A stretch of 64,000 bases of DNA from Ensifer adhaerens (GCF_020035535.1 NZ_CP083349.1:3932001-3996000), one strand, 5' to 3'. Positions 39,371 through 48,657 are shown, counted from the stretch's first letter. Notes: generated by a model from the sequence alone, not told the origin. Numbers and translations are program-made.

Positions 39371-39569
39371 GTCATCCTCCGCGGAGTTCTTGCCTGCTGC
39401 CGTCATCCGGTACGTCTACAATATCGCCGCCCCCAGCGTTTTCCATGCTTCCCTTAGACGAGGCGCATGAATCTTGCATAAAGACTGGTACCAGCCGCGC
39501 ATGTCTTGTCGCTGGTGGCGGCCCTGCCTACATGCATCATCGAACCTTGGCCCATACTGGAGAGCAATG

Positions 39570-40307
39570 ATGATCCTGGACGCGGCGCGACTTTCGCTTG
39601 CCAATCTCCTTGCGCCCGAGACCCGGTCGGTCTTCTGGAAGGTATTGGGCCTGACGATCCTCGCGCTCGTCGCGCTCTGGTTTGCCGTGCGCGAAGTGTT
39701 CATCTGGCTGGCACTGCCGTGGATCGACACGCTGATGCCGGGCACACCCGTCTGGGCCGGCTGGCTGACCTTCGTGCTCGGTATCTTCGCGAGCCTTGGG
39801 CTGGCGCTGGCGCTCGCCTTGCTTCTGGCGCCCGTCACCGCGCTGATCGCCGGCTTCTTCCTCGACGACGTCGCCGAGGTGATCGAGAAGCGGGACTATC
39901 CAAACGAGCCGCAGGGCCGGCCCTTGCCGCTCGGCGAAGCGATCGCTGGCTCGGTAAAGTTTCTCGGCGTCGTCATCCTCGGCAACCTGCTCGCGCTTTT
40001 CCTTCTGCTCGTCCCGGGCGTCAATCTCGTCGCCTTCTTTCTCGTCAACGGCTACCTGCTCGGACGGGAATTCTTCGAGTTCGCGGCGATGCGCTACCGC
40101 TCACCGGCCGAGGCGCGGCTTTTCCGCGAGAAGCATCGCTCGGCCGTCTTCCTCGCCGGCCTGCTGCTTGCCGCCTTCCTGGCGGTGCCCTTTGTCAATC
40201 TATTGACGCCGCTATTTGCAGCCGGTCTGATGGTGCATCTGCACAAACGTCTTTCGGCAAAGGACCCCGGGTTTTCGCTGTCGGTCAGCGCCGTGGCAAA
40301 GGCCTGA
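39570..40307 (+). CDS. EI24/CysZ-like membrane protein
   Basis: 245 aa with several membrane helices. LLAPVTALIAGFFLDDVAEVIE and the NGYLLGREFFEFAAMR segment are typical of the EI24 (DUF540) domain. The ATG at 39570 is spaced better from the GGAGAG site than the adjacent ATG at 39567. E. coli CysZ transports sulfate, but alphaproteobacterial members have unknown roles. SlyX follows on the same strand. Confidence 0.86.
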   Translation: MILDAARLSLANLLAPETRSVFWKVLGLTILALVALWFAVREVFIWLALPWIDTLMPGTPVWAGWLTFVLGIFASLGLALALALLLAPVTALIAGFFLDDVAEVIEKRDYPNEPQGRPLPLGEAIAGSVKFLGVVILGNLLALFLLLVPGVNLVAFFLVNGYLLGREFFEFAAMRYRSPAEARLFREKHRSAVFLAGLLLAAFLAVPFVNLLTPLFAAGLMVHLHKRLSAKDPGFSLSVSAVAKA

Positions 40308-40409
40308 AGGGCTCCTGCTTGACATCATGTCTGCCGTGGCCAATCTGCCGGCAAAACCCCATGGCGCTGCGCGGGCGCGCCGGCGCGTGGCAAGACGGAG
40401 TTTCCCCCT

Positions 40410-40619
40410 ATGAACAAGACGGACGAACGGATCACACACCTCGAAGAAACGGTGGCCCATCAGGCCAAGACCATCGAGGAGCTTTCCGACCAGCTGGCCG
40501 AGCAATGGAAGGTGGTGGAACAGACGCGCGCCAAGCTCGACCGCCTGACCGAGCGTTTCCTGTCGCTCGAGGAACAGTCGCTCGATGCGCCGCCGATCAC
40601 CCGGCCGCCGCATTATTGA
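40410..40619 (+). CDS. slyX: SlyX family protein
   Basis: 69 aa, typical length. Nearly the whole protein is a heptad-patterned coiled coil starting ERITHLEETVAHQAKTIEEL, ending in the conserved PPHY. Function unknown. A bidirectional terminator follows. Confidence 0.92.
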   Translation: MNKTDERITHLEETVAHQAKTIEELSDQLAEQWKVVEQTRAKLDRLTERFLSLEEQSLDAPPITRPPHY

Positions 40620-40642
40620 GCGCGCAAGGCAGGGCAAACAAA

Positions 40643-40673
40643 AAGGCCGCCGGTCGAGTGAACCGGCGGCCTT
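40643..40673. terminator. Bidirectional terminator between slyX and the BMP gene
   Basis: A 12-bp AAGGCCGCCGGT/ACCGGCGGCCTT stem with a 7-nt loop lies between convergent genes, with A-rich and CTT-rich flanks. Confidence 0.85.
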
Positions 40674-40694
40674 CTTGTTATCCTGCTGCTGCTC

Positions 40695-41687
40695 TTAGTA
40701 GGGGCAGGACTCGTCGCTCATGTAGTCGTGAACTTCGACCTTGCCGGCAATGATTTCGGCTTTCACCTTTTCCACTGCGTCGAGCATCTCAGGCGTGATC
40801 AGCGCCTTGTTGTTGTCGTCGAGCGCATAGCCGACGCCATCTTCCTTGAGGCCGAGGTTGGAGATGCCGAACTCGAACTTGTCGTTCTTGGCAGCGGTGA
40901 AGGCTTCGTAGACGGCGACGTCGACGCGCTTCAGCATCGAGGTCAGTACCTTGCCCGGCTGCAGGCCGTTCTGGTTGGAGTCGACGCCGATACCGAGCTT
41001 GCCGGCATCTGCAGCCGCCTGCAGAACGCCGACGCCGGTGCCGCCGGCAGCGTGGTAGACGACATCCGAGCCCTGGTCGATCTGCGACTTGGCGATTTCG
41101 CCGCCCTTGACCGGGTCGTTCCAGGCGTCCGGCGTGGTGCCGGTGTAGGCTTCCAGAACCTTGACGTCAGCGCCTGTCGACTTGGCGCCGCCGACATAGC
41201 CACAGGCGAACTTGTGGATCAGCGGAACGTCCATGCCGCCGATGAAGCTGACGGTCTTCGACTTCGAGGCGAGGCCGGCGAGAACGCCGACGAGGTAGGA
41301 GCCTTCCTGTTCCTTGAAGACGACCGACTTGACGTTCGGCTTTTCGACGACCATGTCGATGATCGCGAACTTGATATCCGGATATTCCGGCGCGATCTTT
41401 TCGAGCGAAGCCGCCCAGTTGAAGCCGGCCATGACGATCGGGCTGTTGCCGTCGCTCGCGAAACGACGCAGCGCCTGTTCGCGCTGGGCGTCGTTGGCGA
41501 TTTCGAACTCGCGGTATTCGACGCCCGTTTCCGTCTTGAACTTCTCGGCGCCGTTGAAGGCAGCCTCGTTGAAGGATTTGTCGAACTTGCCGCCGAGATC
41601 GTAGATGATCGCCGGCTTGATGTCGGCGGCCAGTGCCGTCGCGGACATCATAGAAAAGGCAAAGAGACCGAGAATTGTTTTTTTCAT
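40695..41687 (-). CDS. BMP-family ABC transporter substrate-binding protein
   Basis: 330 aa with a signal peptide (cleaved near ALA-AD, ~21). The IIYDLGGKFDKSFNEAAFNG opening, GFNWAASLEKIAPEYPDIKFAIID and the VYHAAGGTGVGVLQAA segments are typical of the BMP/PnrA-like family, which binds purine nucleosides in many bacteria. No permease or ATPase gene is adjacent, so it must work with a remote transporter. Confidence 0.93.
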   Translation of the reverse strand: MKKTILGLFAFSMMSATALAADIKPAIIYDLGGKFDKSFNEAAFNGAEKFKTETGVEYREFEIANDAQREQALRRFASDGNSPIVMAGFNWAASLEKIAPEYPDIKFAIIDMVVEKPNVKSVVFKEQEGSYLVGVLAGLASKSKTVSFIGGMDVPLIHKFACGYVGGAKSTGADVKVLEAYTGTTPDAWNDPVKGGEIAKSQIDQGSDVVYHAAGGTGVGVLQAAADAGKLGIGVDSNQNGLQPGKVLTSMLKRVDVAVYEAFTAAKNDKFEFGISNLGLKEDGVGYALDDNNKALITPEMLDAVEKVKAEIIAGKVEVHDYMSDESCPY

Positions 41688-42091
41688 CGTGCAGCCCTGT
41701 GTCGCTATTGATCTTATTGGGTCCTCCCGCTGGCCCCGAGAGGAGCCTGTCTGCGGAACCCACCCCCTTCTCCTTGGGGCTAGGGTGGCGCATCCTTGCA
41801 CGGTCACGGCAAAAAAACACTCAAAATTTTTCAGATGGTAAAAATTGAAGCCACGGAAGCGGCTACCCGTAAGGCACCGGTTCTGTTGCGCTTTTGAGAT
41901 CGCAGACAAGTGTATGCTCCCGTCCTGAGCGGCCTCTGGGTTGTGGCCATTGCTCTTATGTTCGGGATACCCAAAGCGGGCCTGCTTCGGGACGGGACGA
42001 GAAAAAGGGCGCGTGGTTTGCCACCCGCATCCCGCTCCGACCTATGCACAGGGATCGCATTTATGGTTGGGGTCGATTGGACCGGGCACGC
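41688..42091. other. 404-bp intergenic region upstream of the BMP gene
   Basis: No supported gene. The first ~150 bp should be the leader and promoter of the BMP gene; it includes GC-rich complementary segments near 41725-41785. I could not match it to a known riboswitch. Confidence 0.45.
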
Positions 42092-42745
42092 CTAGTGGCC
42101 GATGGGGCAGCTCACGCCGGTGCCGCGCAGACCGCAATAGCCACTCGGGTTCTTCGCCAGGTATTGCTGATGATAGTCTTCGGCGAAGTAGAACGGGCCT
42201 GCCTTGCCGATCTCGGTGGTGATCTTACCGCCGTGATTGGCATACTTCAGCGCCGATTGGAACGCGGCACGCGCGGCCTTGGCTTGCGCCAGCTGCTCGT
42301 CGTCATAGGCGTAGATTGCCGAGCGGTAGGTGGTGCCGATGTCGTTGCCCTGGCGCATGCCCTGGGTGGGGTCGTGCTCCTCGAAGAAGGTCTTGAGCAG
42401 GGTGGCGAGCGGTACCGTCTCGGGATCATAGACGACGAGCACCACCTCGGCATGGCCGGTAAGCCCGGTGGTCGTCTCCTGATAGGTCGGATTGCGCGTC
42501 AACCCACCAGCGTAGCCGACAGCCGTCACGTAAACGCCGGGAATTTTCCAGAGCAACCGTTCGGCGCCCCAGAAGCAGCCCATGCCGAGCAGAATCTGCC
42601 TGGTGCCATCGGGGTAGGGGCCTTTCAGCGGCCGGCCGGAAACGAAATGCGTCTCAGCCGTCGGAATCGCCTCGTCGCGACCCGGCAGTGCCGTCTGCGC
42701 GTCCGGCATGATCGTCTTCTTGTTGAACATGTCGATCAGGAACAT
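42092..42745 (-). CDS. msrA: Peptide methionine sulfoxide reductase MsrA
   Basis: 217 aa. The catalytic GMGCFWGAE motif is present, plus the GHAEVV segment and the resolving-cysteine tail ending [16 protein letters not shown]. The ATG at 42745 has a GAGGAG ribosome site 7 nt upstream and is preferred over earlier ATGs. It repairs S-methionine sulfoxide in proteins using thioredoxin. Confidence 0.96.
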   Translation of the reverse strand: MFLIDMFNKKTIMPDAQTALPGRDEAIPTAETHFVSGRPLKGPYPDGTRQILLGMGCFWGAERLLWKIPGVYVTAVGYAGGLTRNPTYQETTTGLTGHAEVVLVVYDPETVPLATLLKTFFEEHDPTQGMRQGNDIGTTYRSAIYAYDDEQLAQAKAARAAFQSALKYANHGGKITTEIGKAGPFYFAEDYHQQYLAKNPSGYCGLRGTGVSCPIGH

Positions 42746-42786
42746 CAGCATACTCCTCGTCGGTACGGAGGCAGACTCCGCAAAAA

Positions 42787-43104
42787 TCAGGCGGCGAAGC
42801 GGCCCGCCGCCGGTCGTTTCTTGTATCCGGCCATCCACAGAAGGAGCGCGAGCAGCGCCAGCACGGCAAAAGCCGGCTGCGCCAGCACCCAATGCAGGAT
42901 CGCGTGCCAGATTGTCGGCGCCGTATCGGAGCGTTGTGCAAACTGGAACCAGCTCGCCGTATCGGCGCCCAGCGCCTCCAGATCGTCGCCAAGCGAGGTC
43001 ATCACCAGTTCCGATGCGGCGACCGACTGGATCGCATCGACGGCCCCCGCAAGCACGGCGGCAAACAACACGATGGCGCTCGCCAGCCTTAATAGAAACC
43101 GCAT
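42787..43104 (-). CDS. Small hypothetical membrane protein
   Basis: 105 aa. A hydrophobic N-terminal segment (1-25) and a second one (~72-92), then a basic tail [11 protein letters not shown]. The central part is soluble and Trp-containing, probably periplasmic. It lies just upstream of msrA on the same strand. No family recognised. Confidence 0.65.
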   Translation of the reverse strand: MRFLLRLASAIVLFAAVLAGAVDAIQSVAASELVMTSLGDDLEALGADTASWFQFAQRSDTAPTIWHAILHWVLAQPAFAVLALLALLLWMAGYKKRPAAGRFAA

Positions 43105-43370
43105 CGGTCTAAATTCCCTTCATGTCACCGGTCGCGCCCTGCCGTGGTCAGGCTCAGCGTCCCGGCGCATCTTCTTCGATGGCAGGGGGCTCGGACAAGG
43201 CCCGGCGACGAAATTAGCCGGTGAACTCGATAGTGCCGAGCCAGCATCCGGCTCATGCCGGGAGCGTAACGCGCGCCCCGGTGCAAGAGATAAGCGTACC
43301 GTCTGGTATGCACAATGGGGACGACGGGCCGCTCGTTTCACAAGATGTCAACAATCTGTCAGAAAGCAGT
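43105..43370. other. Intergenic region upstream of tRNA-Ser
   Basis: No supported gene. GC-rich and partly self-complementary; it contains the leftward promoter region of the small membrane protein. Confidence 0.4.
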
Positions 43371-43398
43371 TGATCCCAAGCAAATCATCGGTATATAG
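43371..43398 (+). promoter_or_regulatory. Probable tRNA-Ser promoter
   Basis: TTGATC (43371-43376), a 16-nt spacer and TATATA (43393-43398), about 85 bp before the tRNA. Confidence 0.55.
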
Positions 43399-43483
43399 AC
43401 GCGCGTCCGCCGGTTCACACTGGCGACATCGAAGGGCCTCGCCCTTCCCATCCAGCCGGATTGACCGTCGGCTGCTGACGGAT

Positions 43484-43573
43484 GGACAGGTGGCCGAGTG
43501 GTTGAAGGCGCACGCCTGGAACGCGTGTATACGTGAAAGCGTATCGAGGGTTCGAATCCCTCTCTGTCCGCCA
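43484..43573 (+). tRNA. tRNA-Ser (anticodon GGA)
   Basis: A 90-nt class II tRNA with a long variable arm. The acceptor GGACAGG pairs with the 3' TCTGTCC end, the anticodon loop is CTGGAAC (GGA, reading UCC/UCU), the T arm has GGTTCGAATCC, and CCA is encoded at 43571-43573. Confidence 0.96.
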
Positions 43574-43737
43574 TTTTCTCTCTTGTTCTGTTTTCCATTG
43601 CCAGCGCGTACGCAGCGCTACCCATGTCCTATCCGCTGGCAGGATTGATCTGCGACGCCGTGACCGTGTCGTTCGGCGCGTCAAAATGGCGCTCCATTTC
43701 TTTTCTCCTCCTGCTGAACGGCGCACTTGTCATTGAG

Positions 43738-43753
43738 ATAAGTACGTGCTTAT
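43738..43753. promoter_or_regulatory. Operator of the ArsR-SRPBCC module
   Basis: ATAAGTACGTGCTTAT is a 16-bp near-perfect palindrome ending 8 bp before the ArsR start. The position fits autorepression by the ArsR-family protein. Confidence 0.6.
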
Positions 43754-43761
43754 GTGTCGGC

Positions 43762-44076
43762 ATGATCGAGAACGAGATATTCAGGGCCCTGGCTGACCCG
43801 ACGCGACGCGCCATCTTCGAGAAGCTTGCTGACGGATGCATGAATGCCAGCGCTTTGCGGGAAGGTATGGACATAAGCCAGCCGGCCATGTCCCAGCACA
43901 TTTCCGTGCTGCGGAATGCCGGGTTGGTAAAGGAGCAGCGGCAAGGTCGGTTCGTAAATTACGAAGTCGACCCGGACGGGCTGGCCCTCATTGCGCAGTG
44001 GCTCGCGAAGTACCGTGCCTACTGGCCAGCACGCATCGAGGCTCTCAAGATCTTGCTGAAGGATATGGACCAATGA
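43762..44076 (+). CDS. ArsR-family regulator
   Basis: 104 aa from the ATG at 43762; the longer open frame runs through the operator. The winged helix spans FRALADPTRRAIFEKLADGCMNASALREGMDISQPAMSQHISVLRNAGLV in pieces typical of the ArsR/SRPBCC-partner subgroup. No metal-site cysteines are seen. It overlaps the SRPBCC gene by 4 bp and probably represses the pair. Confidence 0.92.
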   Translation: MIENEIFRALADPTRRAIFEKLADGCMNASALREGMDISQPAMSQHISVLRNAGLVKEQRQGRFVNYEVDPDGLALIAQWLAKYRAYWPARIEALKILLKDMDQ

Positions 44077-44429
44077 ACCGCGAAAGCAGCGCCCCGGACG
44101 ATAGTAGCCTCGAGCTGGAATACGAACTCGACGAGGCGCCGCAGAAGGTCTGGCGTGCGATCAGCATCCCGGCGTTTCGCGAAAACTGGCTACCGAAAGA
44201 GGCATTGGCCGACCCCGAAGGCGCCGTCGTCGTTCCCGGAGAGGAAGTTCGCTACAGGCTGCGCGAAACCGAAGCTCCGTTTCTCGAAAGTACCGTCACC
44301 TTCCGGATCGCGCCGATCGGTTCCGGCGGAACCAGGCTGCGGATCGTCCACGAACTCCCGAATGTTCGCAGCGGTCGCGTGACCAAGACGGCCGCGAACA
44401 ACAACGATATTCTCATGCTCGCCGCCTAG
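44073..44429 (+). CDS. SRPBCC-domain protein
   Basis: 118 aa, START/Bet v1-like fold of the AHSA1 branch ([26 protein letters not shown]). It is somewhat short for the family. It is translationally coupled to the ArsR gene by ATGA. Such pairs are widespread; ligand and function are unknown. Confidence 0.85.
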   Translation: MNRESSAPDDSSLELEYELDEAPQKVWRAISIPAFRENWLPKEALADPEGAVVVPGEEVRYRLRETEAPFLESTVTFRIAPIGSGGTRLRIVHELPNVRSGRVTKTAANNNDILMLAA

Positions 44430-44473
44430 GCCGACGGGCTTCCCCACAAACTTTGGATAATTGGAGTTCGCCG

Positions 44474-45106
44474 ATGCGCGAAGCGATGCAACTCGTCCCT
44501 ATGGTCGTCGAGCAGTCGAACGGTGGAGAACGGTCATTCGACATCTATTCCCGCCTGCTGCGCGAACGAATCATCTTTCTCAATGGCGAGGTGAACGACA
44601 CGGTCTCCGCGCTGGTCTGCGCCCAGATGCTTCTTCTCGAAGCGGAAAACCCGAAGAAGCCCATCCATCTCTACATCAATTCGCCGGGCGGCGTGGTGAC
44701 CAGCGGTTTCGCCATGTACGACACCATGCGCTACATTCGGGCACCGGTGCACACGCTCTGCATGGGGACCGCACGCTCCATGGGTTCTTTTCTGCTGATG
44801 GCCGGCACACCGGGACAGCGAGCCGCCTTGCCCAATGCCAGCATCCTCGTGCACCAGCCATCAGGCGGTTTCCAGGGGCAGGCATCCGACATGCAGATCC
44901 ATGCCGAGGAGATCCTTCGCACCAAGCAGCGCATGACGCGGCTCTATGCGGAACATTGCGGACGCTCCTACGAGGAGTTCGAACGCGCCATGGACCGGGA
45001 CCGTTTCATGACTGCCGAGGAGGCTTTGGAATGGGGCCTGATCGACACCATCCTTAAGGTTCGCGACGACGGCGAGCTGCCGGCTTCCAGCGGCTTTGCT
45101 CTCTGA
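44474..45106 (+). CDS. clpP: ATP-dependent Clp protease proteolytic subunit paralogue
   Basis: 210 aa; a GGAG site lies 7 nt before the ATG. The catalytic triad is complete: Ser102 in ARSMGS, His127 in LVHQPSGG and Asp176 in DRDRFMT. The INSPGG oxyanion segment is intact. No clpX or tig is nearby, so this is probably one of the extra ClpP paralogues of alphaproteobacteria, not the housekeeping tig-clpP-clpX copy. Its ATPase partner is unknown. Confidence 0.93.
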   Translation: MREAMQLVPMVVEQSNGGERSFDIYSRLLRERIIFLNGEVNDTVSALVCAQMLLLEAENPKKPIHLYINSPGGVVTSGFAMYDTMRYIRAPVHTLCMGTARSMGSFLLMAGTPGQRAALPNASILVHQPSGGFQGQASDMQIHAEEILRTKQRMTRLYAEHCGRSYEEFERAMDRDRFMTAEEALEWGLIDTILKVRDDGELPASSGFAL

Positions 45107-45291
45107 CGGCCGGTCTCTGTTCGGCGGGCCATCTGCCGAGGACGGAAGGCCCGCTGCACGAGCCGAGCGCTCCCCCGCTGAGGGAGTATTCCCGACGTCC
45201 GAATGGCCTAACGCTAAAAAACTTCTCCCCTTGCGATCCGTTTCGCCTCTCCGCTTCGTCTTTGCTGCATCCGCAACGAAGGAGAAGCACC

Positions 45292-45597
45292 ATGACCACT
45301 GCACCCGTCACACTCGTCAACGTTCTGAAGGTCGAACCCGATAAGCAGGCGCAGCTGATCGCGCTTCTGAAGCGCAACATCGACACCGTCATTCGCACGC
45401 TCGCTGGCTGGCGGGCGAGCCGGCTGATTGCCGCCAGGGACGGCACCAGCGTCATCATCTATTCGGAATGGGAGACGCCGGCGTCCGTCGAGGCCATGCG
45501 GTCCGATGTCAGGATGAAGGCCTATTTTCCGCAGATCCTGGAGCTGGCGAGCCTCGAATCGATCCTGGGCGAGGCCGTGTTCAGCGACAACAGGTGA
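45292..45597 (+). CDS. Antibiotic biosynthesis monooxygenase (ABM)-domain protein
   Basis: 101 aa, a single ferredoxin-like ABM domain (TLVNVLKVEPDKQAQLIALL...GWRASRLIAARDGT). A GGAGAAG ribosome site precedes the ATG. Substrate unknown; such proteins are usually dimeric oxygenases or quinol-handling enzymes. Confidence 0.85.
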   Translation: MTTAPVTLVNVLKVEPDKQAQLIALLKRNIDTVIRTLAGWRASRLIAARDGTSVIIYSEWETPASVEAMRSDVRMKAYFPQILELASLESILGEAVFSDNR

Positions 45598-45722
45598 TGT
45601 CTATCCGCCGCTGACGCCTGCAGAGGCCTGCAAGAAGGCGGCGGACATCTTTTCGGACCCGCGCTATCGTGCCGCCCTCTCCGGTGGACTGGCGGCTTGG
45701 AGTGGCCAATGGGGCTCAAGAC

Positions 45723-46580
45723 ATGAACGAGGAAGACTTCGAGGATCGCCTGCGGGCATTCAGGCCGCGGCTGCATCGCTATTGCGCGCGCATGACCGGC
45801 TCGGCCGTGGATGGCGAGGACGTGTTGCAAGATACGCTGATCAAGGCCGTGCAGGCGCGGGCGGATGGCGTGGTGGTGGATAATCTCGAAGGCTGGCTGC
45901 TGCGCATCGCCCACAACACCAGCCTCGACTTCCTGCGCCGTCGATCCCGTCACAAGATCGTTCCGCTGCTCGACGACATGGAAGACGCACCGCTGCCTGA
46001 AGCGGATATCGTCGCGGTCGGCTTTCAAACCTTCCTGCAATTGCCCGAACTGCAGCGTTGTGCGGTGATCCTCAAGGATGTTCTCGGACATTCGGTCGAA
46101 GAAATCGCCGAGATTGCCGACTGCACAGAGGCGGCGGCCAAATCGGCGCTCCAGCGAGGGCGGGTGGCCCTCCGGCAACTGGCGGAGCGCCCGGACGACA
46201 CGCGGCTGCCGCTGATGTCCGATGCGAACCGGCAGAAGATGGCGGCCTATGTGCGCCTGTTCCAGGGGGGTGACTTCGACGCGATCCGCGCCATGCTGGC
46301 CGACGACGTGAAGCTGGAGCTGGTCAACAGGCTGAGGCTGCAAGGCCGCGAGGGCATTGGCCGCTATTTCACCCGGTATGCGCAGGAGACGCGGTGGCGG
46401 TTTGCGCTCGGAGCGATCGAAGGGCGTCCCGTCATGCTGGTTTTCGACAGCACGGGTCCGATGGAGAAACCGGCGCATTTCGTTCTTCTCGACTGGCGCG
46501 CGGATGAGATCGCTGCGATCCGCGACTTTCTTTTCGCGCCCTATGTGCTTGAAACGGTCGATTGGGTTCGCCTGACCTGA
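45723..46580 (+). CDS. ECF sigma factor with SnoaL-like C-terminal domain
   Basis: 285 aa. Region 2 (RLRAFRPRLHRYCARMTGSAVDGEDVLQDTLIKA) and region 4 (ELQRCAVILKDVLGHSVEEIAEI) are clear in the first ~165 residues. The remaining ~115 residues resemble the SnoaL/NTF2-like extension found in SigJ- and ECF41-type factors, which acts as a built-in regulator. No anti-sigma gene is adjacent, which fits that mode. Confidence 0.88.
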   Translation: MNEEDFEDRLRAFRPRLHRYCARMTGSAVDGEDVLQDTLIKAVQARADGVVVDNLEGWLLRIAHNTSLDFLRRRSRHKIVPLLDDMEDAPLPEADIVAVGFQTFLQLPELQRCAVILKDVLGHSVEEIAEIADCTEAAAKSALQRGRVALRQLAERPDDTRLPLMSDANRQKMAAYVRLFQGGDFDAIRAMLADDVKLELVNRLRLQGREGIGRYFTRYAQETRWRFALGAIEGRPVMLVFDSTGPMEKPAHFVLLDWRADEIAAIRDFLFAPYVLETVDWVRLT

Positions 46581-46709
46581 AAGGCCTCCGCTGATTGGCG
46601 GTTCTTTCTCCGCCATTTATTGACGATTGCGCGGTAGGCGGAATCCTTTGAACGGCGTGGCTCGGGCCTCGACCGTGCGGAGATCTGGTCGCAATCTGGA
46701 GCAGGCAGC

Positions 46710-47348
46710 ATGAGCACGGCGAGCGACGCGCGTTTTTGGGACCGGACGTCGCGGCGATATGCCAAAGGGGCGATCGCGGACCCCGCCGGATATGAGCGCA
46801 CGCTCGACCGTACCCGTTCGTTGCTTTTGCCCGACGACGCCGTGCTGGAGCTTGGTTGCGGCACGGGAACGACGGCTTTTCGGCTCGCAGGCGACGTCCG
46901 GGACTATCTTGCGACCGACTTTTCCGGCGAGATGACCGCGATTGCCAGGGAGAGATACGCCGTCGACCTGGTGCCGAACCTTGTCTTCCGCACCGCAACC
47001 GCTGAAACGCTTGCCGCCGAGCGCGTGCAATACGACGCGGTCCTGGCCTTCAACTACCTGCATCTGGTGCGCGACCTCTCGGGCACGCTTGGGAGCGTAC
47101 ATGCCCTGCTCGCATCGAGGGGGCTGTTCATCTCCAAGACGCCGTGCGTCGGAGAGCTGAGCCCGCTTGTCCGTTTGGCGCTGTTGCCGGCAATGCGCGC
47201 GCTCGGAAAAGCGCCCTATGCGGGAACCTTCGGGGTGATCGAGCTGAGCAAGGCAATAATGGCTGCCGGTTTCGAGATCCTGGATATCGAAAATCACGCG
47301 ACCAAGGGCGACGACAAGCGTCCTTACATCGTCGCCCGCAAACAGTGA
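46710..47348 (+). CDS. Class I SAM-dependent methyltransferase
   Basis: 212 aa. Motif I ELGCGTGTTAFRLA, the acidic end of strand 2 (LATDFSGEM) and motif IV-like AVLAFNYLHL define a Rossmann methyltransferase. The N-terminal RFWDRTSRRYAKG is typical of ubiquinone/small-molecule methylases. It lies 129 bp after the sigma-factor gene; substrate unknown. Confidence 0.9.
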   Translation: MSTASDARFWDRTSRRYAKGAIADPAGYERTLDRTRSLLLPDDAVLELGCGTGTTAFRLAGDVRDYLATDFSGEMTAIARERYAVDLVPNLVFRTATAETLAAERVQYDAVLAFNYLHLVRDLSGTLGSVHALLASRGLFISKTPCVGELSPLVRLALLPAMRALGKAPYAGTFGVIELSKAIMAAGFEILDIENHATKGDDKRPYIVARKQ

Positions 47349-47396
47349 GGCGGGCCACGGCGGCACGGTTGCCAGCCCTGGTCAACCTCGAGTGCT

Positions 47397-48212
47397 CTAT
47401 ACGGTTTCGGCCGGCTCTGCCGCGTGCGCCCGATGCAGCAAATCCACAAACGTCTTTGCCTGTGGGATCGCGGTCGAACCGATGGCGTTGACGGCAATGC
47501 CCGGCGTCCACGAATTCATGACTGCTGCACCGGAGAATTCCGTGAGCCGGCTAAGGGTGATTTCTTCCTGACGCTGCGTCACCCCGAGGCGTTCGAGCTG
47601 TCGCTGGACTGTGCCCATCATCGTGCCGGTCAGCATCTCGGCCCGGGGCCAGATAACCGCTTCGCCATCCCAGAAGACCAGGTTCCAGATGCTGGCTTCG
47701 CTGAGGCGCCCCTGCCGGTCGATGAAGGCGGCGTCGTCGAAACCCTTCCGGATCGCCTGATGCAGGTAATAGGTTTTGCCGGATTCTCCGACGTGCTTGA
47801 TCGTAGCGTGTGGCCGTTCGTGCTCGACGACAGCAAGCCGAAGCGGACCGTTCGGGCCATTGGAAGGGGGGCCGCTGCGCACGAGAACGGCGAGGTCGCC
47901 CTGCATGCTGTCGGCAGTAAACTCGCCGTCCGGTGAAAAGACTGTAACTGTCAGCGACTGGTCTGTCGGACCGGCATCGATCGCCTGCCTGATATGGATG
48001 CGCAATTCTTCGTCGGGCAGGGCACGGCCGAAGAATGCAAGCGAAGCGTTACTCAGGCGCTTCAGATGCAGGTCGAGACCTCTGATCTTGCGATCCCTGA
48101 CCTGAATTGCAGTGAAGTGCGCGAAGCCGGCAAAGGCCAGGGGCATCAGGTCGGCCGCGCTGGCCGGTCGCCCGTTGAGCGCTGCGGGATAGAGGCTTGT
48201 TTCGTTGGGCAT
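47397..48212 (-). CDS. Class IV aminotransferase (aminodeoxychorismate lyase-like)
   Basis: 271 aa; an AGGAG site precedes the ATG at 48212. The PLP-enzyme fold is evident from ATIKHVGESGKTYYLHQAIRKGFDDAAFID, SEASIWNLVFWDG and GTMMGTVQRQLERLG. It might act on a branched-chain amino acid, D-amino acid or aminodeoxychorismate. It is divergent from a MerR gene, with a MerR-type promoter between them. Confidence 0.9.
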   Translation of the reverse strand: MPNETSLYPAALNGRPASAADLMPLAFAGFAHFTAIQVRDRKIRGLDLHLKRLSNASLAFFGRALPDEELRIHIRQAIDAGPTDQSLTVTVFSPDGEFTADSMQGDLAVLVRSGPPSNGPNGPLRLAVVEHERPHATIKHVGESGKTYYLHQAIRKGFDDAAFIDRQGRLSEASIWNLVFWDGEAVIWPRAEMLTGTMMGTVQRQLERLGVTQRQEEITLSRLTEFSGAAVMNSWTPGIAVNAIGSTAIPQAKTFVDLLHRAHAAEPAETV

Positions 48213-48251
48213 GTTCTTGCTCCTGGGTGAGTTCACTGAAGGAGCCAATAG

Positions 48252-48282
48252 GTCTAAGGTCTGACAGCGCTGTCAGAGTCAA
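48252..48282 (-). promoter_or_regulatory. MerR-type promoter with a 19-bp spacer
   Basis: On the reverse strand TTGACT (48282-48277) and TTAGAC (48257-48252) are 19 bp apart, longer than the normal 17. The spacer holds the perfect 16-bp palindrome CTGACAGCGCTGTCAG (48261-48276). This is the classic architecture of a promoter that a MerR protein activates by twisting DNA; it drives the class IV aminotransferase. Confidence 0.8.
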
Positions 48283-48303
48283 GCGCCCGGCGAAGGAATC
48301 GGA

Positions 48304-48657
48304 ATGAAAATAGGCGAACTGTCGAAACACACTGGCGTCAGCGTCAGGATGCTGCGCTACTACGAGGCCGAAGGGCTTTTGAAGCCCGAGCGTACCGAAA
48401 GCGGATATCGTGACTATGATCTGGCGGAGGTAAGAACCGTCGAGCGCATCAAGCTCTTGGGCGCCGGCGGCATGACCCTTCCGACGATCCTGCAGTTCCT
48501 GCCCTGCGTGCGCGGCGAAGGTCCGATCTTCGAGCCTTGCGACGAACTGCGCGTCACCCTGCGTCAACAGATACGCCTCGTTGAAGAAAAGACGGAGAAG
48601 CTGGCGCAGAGCCGCAGCGTTCTGACGAGCTTTCTGGCCGAGATCGGCGAAAACTGA
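48304..48657 (+). CDS. MerR-family transcriptional regulator
   Basis: 117 aa. MKIGELSKHTGVSVRMLRYYEAEGLL is the MerR winged helix, and a C-terminal coiled coil (QQIRLVEEKTEKLAQS) mediates dimerisation. Two cysteines (in LPCVRG and EPCDEL) sit in the middle. It probably activates the divergent aminotransferase gene through the 19-bp-spacer promoter. Ligand unknown. Confidence 0.93.
   Translation: MKIGELSKHTGVSVRMLRYYEAEGLLKPERTESGYRDYDLAEVRTVERIKLLGAGGMTLPTILQFLPCVRGEGPIFEPCDELRVTLRQQIRLVEEKTEKLAQSRSVLTSFLAEIGEN

Noticed and set aside
41894..43648. 584-codon + strand open frame across msrA and tRNA-Ser
   Set aside because: It runs antisense to msrA and through a tRNA gene, so it cannot be a real coding region.
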